Shown piece by piece: positions 4,830 to 9,511 of a stretch of 9,511 nucleotides of DNA. The position numbers and the translations under genes are program-made. Each line of letters opens with the position of its first letter. The stretch's first letter is position 1. The notes below the pieces were generated by a model. That model saw only the letters and a list, made by a program, of their open reading frames with translations. It did not search any database and was not told where the DNA came from. Source of the DNA: Anaerolineae bacterium (lineage in GTDB: Bacteria; Chloroflexota; Anaerolineae; Promineifilales; Promineifilaceae); contig JACSSI010000143.1 of NCBI GenBank assembly GCA_014879345.1, positions 1 through 9,511 of the forward strand, given 5' to 3'.

Positions 4830-6632
4830 TTGACTTTAGATATTGCCCTTGTCTTACTTATTTTAGTAGGTTCGATTATTTTATTTGCTTCGGAAAAGAT
4901 ACGTGTTGATTTAGTGGCCTTGCTGGTTTTGTTGACCTTGCTGCTAACTGGTTTGATTACACCGGAAGAGGCTTTTTCAGGGTTTGCCAGCCCGGCAGTC
5001 ATCACTGTGTGGGCCATTTATATGGTGAGTGCCAGTCTGACACATACCGGTATTGCGGATTATATTGGCCGATATATAGAGCGTATGGGGGGCAATGGTG
5101 AAGGACGCCTTATTTTTGTGTTAATGGGCACGGTGGGCATGATGTCGGCGTTTATGAATAATATTGGGGCAGCGGCCGTTTTGCTGCCAGTGAGTATCGT
5201 ATTGGGAGAAAAGGCGCGTATTCCTGTCTCTAAACTGCTAATTCCGTTGGCATTTGGCTCGTTGTTAGGTGGTATTACGACGTTGATTGGCACGCCGCCG
5301 AATTTATTGGCGAGTGATGCGCTGGCGCAAGCTGGCTTCCAGCCTTTTTCTCTGTTTGATTATTCGCCAATGGGGGTCATTATATTGTTTTCCGGTATAG
5401 CTTATATGGTGTTTATTGGACGGCATTTGCTTCCCGGTGACAAACGTATTACGCACACGCATACAAAGTCGGCTGAACTAACGCGGGAATATCGGCTATG
5501 GGACAATTTGCTGGAGTTGGAAGTGTTGGAAAATTCACCTTTGATTGGCAAGACGTTGGTGGAGACGAACCTGGGTGAGTTTTATGATTTTACGGTGCTG
5601 GGGGTGTTGAGAAACGGCCGTTTACGTTTAGGTGTCTTGCCCAATGCCCATATCCAGGCAGGAGATGTGCTCATTGTCAAAGGAATTCATAACGACGTGC
5701 CTCAGTTGGAAAGGGAAATACTGGTTCAAGAATTAACAGAAACGGTGCGTGATAAAAATTTACGCACGGCTGAGGCCACCCTGGCGGAACTGGTTGTAAG
5801 CCAGAAAGCACATTTTATTGGTCAGACCTTGCGTCAGATGGAGTTTCGCAATCGTTATGGTCTGACGGTGCTTGGCCTTTGGCGTGAGGAATCGCCTATC
5901 AACGAGCATGTGGCCGATGTTCCATTGCAATTGGGTGACAGCTTGTTGGTGCAGGGCAGGCGGGAACGCATTGAAGCGGTACGGGAAGATGATGCGCTGC
6001 TGCTGCTGCGTGAACCAGAAAAACTGAACCGTCGTTTGAGCAAAGCGCCTGTCAATTTATTGATTTTTGTGGTGATGATTTCGTTGGTGGCCACAGGCGT
6101 GCTGCATATTTCGGTGGCGGCCGTTTTAGGTGCGGTACTCTCAGTTCTATTTGGCTGCATGACGATGGATGAAGCGTATGATTCTGTGCAATGGAAATCG
6201 GTATTTCTTATAGCCGGTATGCTGCCAATGGGCATTGCTATGGAAACTTCCGGCACTGCCCAGTTTCTTGCCGACTTCATCATCAATTTGGTGGGCAGCT
6301 ATGGTGCTGGCGCAATCATGATCGGGCTGTTTGTGCTGACGACGATCTTGACTGCATTCATGTCGAACGCGGCAGCGATTGTGTTAGTGGCGCCGATTGC
6401 AATACAAACGGCCGTTTCCCTTCAGGTTGATCCGCGTGCCTTCGTGATGGGTGTAGCCATTGCTGCTTCCATCGCCTTTGTCACACCCATAGGCCATCAA
6501 GCCTGCATACTCGTATACGGGCCAGGCGGCTACCGTTTCTTCGACTATGCCAAAGTTGGTTTGCCCCTCACCATCCTCATCTGGATTCTGATGGTGATCT
6601 TCTTGCCCCTGTTTTGGCCGCTTGCCATGTAG
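4830..6632 (+). CDS. SLC13-type anion permease with two central RCK_C (TrkA_C) domains
   Basis: Inner-membrane permease of the divalent-anion:sodium symporter/ion-transporter superfamily. Members move sulfate, dicarboxylates or similar anions. The 600 residues split into a first membrane half (about 1-205), two soluble RCK_C regulatory domains (about 225-300 and 312-395; GKTLVETNLGE...AGDVLIVKG and GQTLRQMEFRN...LGDSLLVQG) and a second membrane half (about 410-600). Matching hairpin motifs stand in both halves: SAFMNNIGAAAVLLP (106-120) with TLIGTPPNLL (151-160), and TAFMSNAAAIVLVAPI (508-523) with TPIGHQACILVYGPGG (552-567). The start is TTG; AAGGAAAGG lies 9 bases upstream and the first helix begins at once, with no ATG near. 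It lies downstream of the Usp gene and converges on the esterase. The RCK_C ligand is unknown. Confidence 0.92.
   Translation: MTLDIALVLLILVGSIILFASEKIRVDLVALLVLLTLLLTGLITPEEAFSGFASPAVITVWAIYMVSASLTHTGIADYIGRYIERMGGNGEGRLIFVLMGTVGMMSAFMNNIGAAAVLLPVSIVLGEKARIPVSKLLIPLAFGSLLGGITTLIGTPPNLLASDALAQAGFQPFSLFDYSPMGVIILFSGIAYMVFIGRHLLPGDKRITHTHTKSAELTREYRLWDNLLELEVLENSPLIGKTLVETNLGEFYDFTVLGVLRNGRLRLGVLPNAHIQAGDVLIVKGIHNDVPQLEREILVQELTETVRDKNLRTAEATLAELVVSQKAHFIGQTLRQMEFRNRYGLTVLGLWREESPINEHVADVPLQLGDSLLVQGRRERIEAVREDDALLLLREPEKLNRRLSKAPVNLLIFVVMISLVATGVLHISVAAVLGAVLSVLFGCMTMDEAYDSVQWKSVFLIAGMLPMGIAMETSGTAQFLADFIINLVGSYGAGAIMIGLFVLTTILTAFMSNAAAIVLVAPIAIQTAVSLQVDPRAFVMGVAIAASIAFVTPIGHQACILVYGPGGYRFFDYAKVGLPLTILIWILMVIFLPLFWPLAM
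5612..5623. repeat. AAACGGCCGTTT palindrome, copy 4 (in the SLC13 gene)
   Basis: Twelve-base palindrome encoding Asn-Gly-Arg (262-264) in the first RCK_C domain, a different frame from the Thr-Ala-Val copies. Near copies GCGGCCGTTTT lie at 5172-5182 and 6117-6127. Confidence 0.7.
6406..6417. repeat. AAACGGCCGTTT palindrome, copy 5 (in the SLC13 gene)
   Basis: Twelve-base palindrome encoding Thr-Ala-Val (527-529) in the second membrane half. Confidence 0.7.
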
Positions 6633-6682
6633 GGCGGATAGTCAATCTGCCTGCCCAAAATAGAAAGCCAGAGTTCAACAAG

Positions 6683-7645
6683 TTATAACGCCATCATAAA
6701 CTTGAAAATGCGATCAGAACAGTCAGGTAAATGTTCATGTGCATAGTCAGGATACAAATCCAACGATTTTGGTGATGAGATTTTGTTATAAGCCGCAAAT
6801 TGAGTCGATGGCGGGCAAATTTCATCACGCAAGCCCACACTCAGCAAAATTTCAGCGCGAATACGTGGACAAAGGTGTTGAATATCAATGTAACCCAGTT
6901 TTGTGAATAGTTCATCTTCCCGTTCATGCCGCGGATCAAAACGGCGGAAATAGCTTTTCAATTCATCATAGGCTTGTTTATCCAAATCTATTTCCCATAC
7001 ACGTTTGTAGTCTGATAAAAATGGGTAGATGGGTGCGGCGCGTTTGATACGCGGTTCCAGGGCCGCACAGGCTAACGTGAGACCGCCGCCCTGACTGGCT
7101 CCCATGGCACCTACGCGGGCTTCATCTACATCTGGCATCGCCATGACAATGCGGGCTAACTGAGCCGTGTCCAGAAAAATTTGGCGCATGGTTAGTTTTT
7201 CTGGAGCATCTTCCACACCACGAATAAAATGACCATTCAACGTCCAGCCCTTTGTGCCGCCCATATCTTCAGATAGACCACCTTGTCCCCTGCAATCCAG
7301 CGCCGCGACGGTGAAACCGGCCGCCACATAGTTGATTTTGTCATTCCAATCCCCTGAATTCATAGAATAGCCATGAAACATGAGAATAGCTGGGGTTGGT
7401 GTGGTGATGGTTTTAGGTTTCAGAAATTTGGCATATATCCTGGCCCCACCGACACCGGTGAAATAGAGATGGAAGCAGTCGGCGACGGGGTGCTGGAAAT
7501 CGGCAGGAATCAGTTCTAGTTGCGGATCAACGGCCTGCATTTCCGCTAAACTTTGATCCCAGAAGGTATCAAAATCGGCTGGACGAGGGTTGACTCCCTG
7601 GTAGGTGTATAGTTTGTCAAGCGGCATATCGAAGTTGAGGGGCAT
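6683..7645 (-). CDS. Acetyl xylan esterase (AXE1) / cephalosporin C deacetylase family hydrolase
   Basis: An alpha/beta-hydrolase of carbohydrate esterase family 7 type, which removes acetyl groups from xylo-oligosaccharides and other small acetylated substrates. The 320 residues equal the family length. The N-terminus PLNFDMPLDKLYTYQG and PADFDTFWD (22-30) are typical. HGYSMNSGDW (91-100) forms the oxyanion region, RGQGG (119-123) is kept, and the catalytic triad is S184 (GASQGG), D274 (GLRDEICPPS) and H303 (YAHE). No signal peptide, so probably cytoplasmic, acting on imported sugars. GGAG at 7654-7657 lies 8 bases before the ATG. It converges on the SLC13 gene with 50 bases between stops and no clear terminator. 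A functional tie to its neighbours is not evident. Confidence 0.93.
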   Translation of the reverse strand: MPLNFDMPLDKLYTYQGVNPRPADFDTFWDQSLAEMQAVDPQLELIPADFQHPVADCFHLYFTGVGGARIYAKFLKPKTITTPTPAILMFHGYSMNSGDWNDKINYVAAGFTVAALDCRGQGGLSEDMGGTKGWTLNGHFIRGVEDAPEKLTMRQIFLDTAQLARIVMAMPDVDEARVGAMGASQGGGLTLACAALEPRIKRAAPIYPFLSDYKRVWEIDLDKQAYDELKSYFRRFDPRHEREDELFTKLGYIDIQHLCPRIRAEILLSVGLRDEICPPSTQFAAYNKISSPKSLDLYPDYAHEHLPDCSDRIFKFMMAL

Positions 7646-7680
7646 GATTTATTCTCCATCATGAAAAATGTGTGAGTTGG

Positions 7681-7709
7681 ATTTTAGCATTGATTTACAG
7701 GATGGTGAA
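7681..7709 (-). promoter_or_regulatory. Candidate promoter of the esterase gene
   Basis: On the minus strand TTCACC (7704-7709) and TAAAAT (7681-7686) are 17 bases apart. Transcription would start near 7674, giving a leader of about 30 bases. The -35 is weak. Confidence 0.4.
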
Positions 7710-7740
7710 AAGAAATGAGAGTTTGAGGGATGGCTGGGGG

Positions 7741-7752
7741 AAACGGCCGTTT
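7741..7752. repeat. AAACGGCCGTTT palindrome, copy 6 (intergenic)
   Basis: The only noncoding exact copy in the window. Its right half overlaps the target duplication of the MITE-like element that starts 4 bases later. Confidence 0.7.
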
Positions 7753-7876
7753 TCAGGGTGCGGTTTAAAGTTTTGTATGAGACTACAAAAGGCTCCTCAA
7801 ATTTAATGCCAATTAGTATTGGTAAGACTTTTGTAGTCTACTTTGTTACACAAAAACTAACCGCACCCCGTTTTCA
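7748..7876. mobile_element. 113-bp MITE-like element (7756-7868) with 8-bp target duplication
   Basis: The ends are a perfect 10-bp inverted repeat: GGGTGCGGTT (7756-7765) and AACCGCACCC (7859-7868). They are directly flanked by identical CGTTTTCA at 7748-7755 and 7869-7876, as left by transposition. Inside, AGTTTTGT (7769-7776) pairs with ACAAAAACT (7850-7858), and AGACTACAAAAG (7780-7791) perfectly with CTTTTGTAGTCT (7828-7839). The centre has its own hairpin, CCAAT/ATTGG (7809-7813 with 7818-7822). Almost the whole unit can fold into one long hairpin. There is no coding capacity, so it would need a transposase from elsewhere. Eight-base duplications occur in several IS families, so the parent family cannot be named. 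Its right end lies 15 bases before the -35 of the CAP gene promoter. Confidence 0.75.
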
Positions 7877-7883
7877 ACCCCAA

Positions 7884-7913
7884 TTGACATAATCAACCCA
7901 CAAATGCTACAAT
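7884..7913 (+). promoter_or_regulatory. Strong sigma70-type promoter of the CAP-domain gene
   Basis: A consensus -35 TTGACA (7884-7889), an 18-base spacer and TACAAT (7908-7913), preceded by TG one base upstream as in extended -10 promoters. The start would be near 7920, giving a 160-base leader that carries the 62-bp repeat and two hairpins. Confidence 0.65.
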
Positions 7914-7942
7914 CAGTTGATCAGTTAGCACATTGCCAAGCA

Positions 7943-8004
7943 AGTTTCCCATGAGAGGTGTCCACCGTTCGGCTGATCTCACGCCGAAGCCGCGATGTAT
8001 GAAA
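7943..8004 (+). repeat. 62-bp dispersed repeat, copy 2
   Basis: Counterpart of 4717-4778 on the opposite strand. This copy has a perfect TTCGGC/GCCGAA stem (7968-7973 with 7983-7988) with a 9-base loop; in copy 1 four pairs and a wobble remain. It lies in the transcribed leader of the CAP gene. Confidence 0.65.
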
Positions 8005-8008
8005 ACCT

Positions 8009-8060
8009 GGGAGCGCGGTCTGCCAGACCGTGAAGGGCGGACAAGCTGTCCGCCCTCCCG
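8009..8060 (+). repeat. Double hairpin in the CAP gene leader, just before the ribosome site
   Basis: CGGTCT/AGACCG (8017-8022 region) forms a short hairpin. Next to it AGGGCGGACA (8034-8043) pairs perfectly with TGTCCGCCCT (8047-8056) over the 3-base loop AGC. An outer GGGAG (8009-8013) / CTCCC (8055-8059) pair could close both or compete with the second. The 10-bp G/C-rich stem ends 10 bases before the ribosome site, so it could limit access to it. There is no T run, so it is not a simple terminator. Confidence 0.5.
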
Positions 8061-8080
8061 TTAATGAAGGAGTATACGAT

Positions 8081-9478
8081 ATGAAAAAATATTCTCTCTC
8101 ACTAATTGTTTTACTAATTATGTTGTTTTCAGGACAACTGCTATCGGCAGAAAGCAGCCTGCAAGCAACTGGCACAATTCGCGGAGGTGTTTATTTGGAT
8201 GCTGACAGTGATGGTCAATGCGTGGGAACTGACGCAGATAAGCCAATTCCTGGTATTGATGTCGCCTTCAAAAATGGTAGCCAGGAAATTACTTTGTATT
8301 CAGGAGAAGATGGCACATTTGGTTTACCCATAGCGGGAGAAGGATTGTGGCAAGTCACAGTACAGCCTGATCCTGGTCAATGGCGAACCACCTCAACTAG
8401 TTCACAGACAGTGCGAGTTTCCCCCGTAACCGGCCTGGTGCAATTGGGTGTTAATTTTTGCTTACAGCCTGTAAACAGCAGCACAACCACCGCCACCATG
8501 TCTCATACCGCAGCCAGTGATGATATAGCCACAGCCTCGCCTTCAGCCCAAATGACCCCCGAACAGATTAGGTCTGCAACTTCTGAAGAACTTTTGACAA
8601 ATCCACCCGAGCCTATACCTGATCCCGACATGGATGTTGAAGCAGCTACAGAAGTATCTTTGGTTTCAGAAGCTGAATGGTTGGCTTACTTAAATCTATT
8701 CCGCGAGATGGGAAATTTGCCTCATTTGCAGACAGAGCAGCCTCTTTCAGAAGGCAGTCAGTTGCACAGTCGATATATGGTGGTGCTAGATGAACCTATT
8801 TCCCATAAAGAAGACCCAACTAAAGATCTGTATACACCTCCCGGAGATATTGCCGCGCAGCACAGTAATATTTTTGCAACAACACAGGTAGAAGCCGATT
8901 ATAAATGGGGTATAAACTTCTGGATGTCGGCACCGTTTCATCAAGTGCCGTTAATTGATCCTGAGCTAGCTACAGTAGGTTATGGTCATTTCAACAAAGA
9001 TGTGGGCACATTTAATATGGCTGCGGTTTTAGATATTAAGTCCGAGGATCAAATTGCTGAACATGACGTTGAGTATCCGATTTATTTCCCGGCTCAAGAT
9101 AGCTCGACATGGATTGTTCGCCACAGCATGTATGAATGGCCTGATCCTCTGGAAAGCTGTCCGGGCTATGTTCGTCCAGTTGGCCCTTCGTTTGTTTTGC
9201 AGTTGGGTGATGGCAGCAAGACTCCGCGTGTCACCAGCCATCGTGTAATAATGGGAGATATTGTTTTAGAAAGCTGCATGTTTTATGAATCGAATTATGT
9301 AAACTCAGACCCATATGCCCAAAGTACGGGACGTACGATTTTGGATGAGCGGGACGCAGTTGTGGTCATGCCTCGTTTGCCGCTAGAAATGGGAAAAACG
9401 TATACGGTTGAGATTATAGCTGACGGTCGTCCTTATATTTGGTCTTTTAACACGGGGCCGGTGCCGACGACTGATTAA
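8081..9478 (+). CDS. Secreted CAP/SCP-domain protein with SdrD_B-like and Ig-like domains
   Basis: A probably secreted or surface protein of 465 residues. MKKYSLSLIVLLIMLFSGQL is a clear signal peptide, likely cut after LLSA (about 23). Residues about 31-129 look like an SdrD_B-type beta-sandwich (GGVYLDADSDGQ, a Ca-binding-like D-x-D-x-D loop, PIPGIDV, GEDGTFGLP). A Ser/Thr/Ala/Pro-rich linker follows (130-195). About 196-325 is a CAP domain with LHSRYM (H229), SH (241-242), HSN (261-263), WMSAPFHQVPLIDP (281-294) and GYG. The C-terminus (about 345-460) resembles the Ig-like tail seen in such proteins (LEMGKTYTVEI, YIWSFNTG). The role is unknown; CAP proteins bind lipids or act in defence or adhesion. 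AAGGAG (8067-8072), 8 bases before ATG 8081, decides the start. A GTG at 8030 would put the leader hairpins into the protein and spoil the signal peptide. Confidence 0.85.
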   Translation: MKKYSLSLIVLLIMLFSGQLLSAESSLQATGTIRGGVYLDADSDGQCVGTDADKPIPGIDVAFKNGSQEITLYSGEDGTFGLPIAGEGLWQVTVQPDPGQWRTTSTSSQTVRVSPVTGLVQLGVNFCLQPVNSSTTTATMSHTAASDDIATASPSAQMTPEQIRSATSEELLTNPPEPIPDPDMDVEAATEVSLVSEAEWLAYLNLFREMGNLPHLQTEQPLSEGSQLHSRYMVVLDEPISHKEDPTKDLYTPPGDIAAQHSNIFATTQVEADYKWGINFWMSAPFHQVPLIDPELATVGYGHFNKDVGTFNMAAVLDIKSEDQIAEHDVEYPIYFPAQDSSTWIVRHSMYEWPDPLESCPGYVRPVGPSFVLQLGDGSKTPRVTSHRVIMGDIVLESCMFYESNYVNSDPYAQSTGRTILDERDAVVVMPRLPLEMGKTYTVEIIADGRPYIWSFNTGPVPTTD

Positions 9479-9511
9479 AGCTGCATTTTCCCAGCAATTC
9501 TCAATTTGAAA

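Noticed and set aside
5855..6286. Leftward 143-residue open frame inside the SLC13 gene
   Set aside because: It is fully antisense to a strongly supported permease gene and low in complexity (Ser/Thr/Ala-rich), as expected of a shadow frame.
6633..6682. Terminator between the convergent SLC13 and esterase genes
   Set aside because: Only a 6-bp stem with a wobble pair (6633-6638 with 6646-6651) and no T run on either strand's exit.
8030..8080. Longer CAP protein starting at GTG 8030
   Set aside because: It would translate the leader hairpin and place 17 residues before a normal signal peptide. ATG 8081 has its own well-spaced ribosome site.

Overview
The window reads as a stretch of bacterial chromosome with six confident protein genes, one small membrane-protein gene and unusually repeat-rich spacers. 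No tRNA, rRNA, CRISPR array or transposase gene was seen. The mix of genes suggests a Gram-variable environmental bacterium: housekeeping glmS, a TauE/SafE exporter with a Usp protein and an SLC13/RCK_C permease, an AXE1-type esterase, and a secreted SdrD_B-like + CAP + Ig-like protein. Chloroflexota (Anaerolineae-like) is my best guess, but it rests on gene style only and is tentative.

Layout. Positions 1-153 hold a strong intrinsic terminator and two small tandem-repeat blocks downstream of glmS, which runs leftward (154-1998). A 687-base divergent spacer (1999-2685) carries several hairpins and inverted repeats but no convincing gene. A rightward cluster follows: an 81-residue two-helix membrane protein (2686-2931), a TauE/SafE permease (2935-3840), a tandem Usp protein (3852-4670) and, after a 159-base repeat-bearing gap, an SLC13-type permease with two RCK_C domains (4830-6632). 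An AXE1-family esterase (6683-7645) runs leftward, convergent with the permease. The 435-base divergent spacer 7646-8080 holds a 113-bp MITE-like element with an 8-bp target duplication, a near-consensus promoter, one copy of a 62-bp dispersed repeat and a double hairpin. It leads into the secreted CAP-domain protein (8081-9478).

How the genes work together. The first three cluster genes are packed with gaps of 3 and 11 bases, each with its own Shine-Dalgarno sequence, so they are probably one transcript. Two anion-type carriers with a Usp protein suggest a module for moving and sensing small anions such as sulfite, sulfate, organosulfonate or dicarboxylate; the true substrate cannot be read from the sequence. 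GlmS feeds amino-sugar and cell-wall synthesis. The esterase and the CAP protein look like independent carbohydrate-ester and cell-surface functions.

The most unusual signals are at DNA level. The palindrome AACGGCCGTT occurs six times exactly, with four more CGGCCGTT partial copies, in different reading frames and in one spacer. There is also the MITE-like element, and a 62-bp repeat present twice in opposite orientation at about 85% identity.
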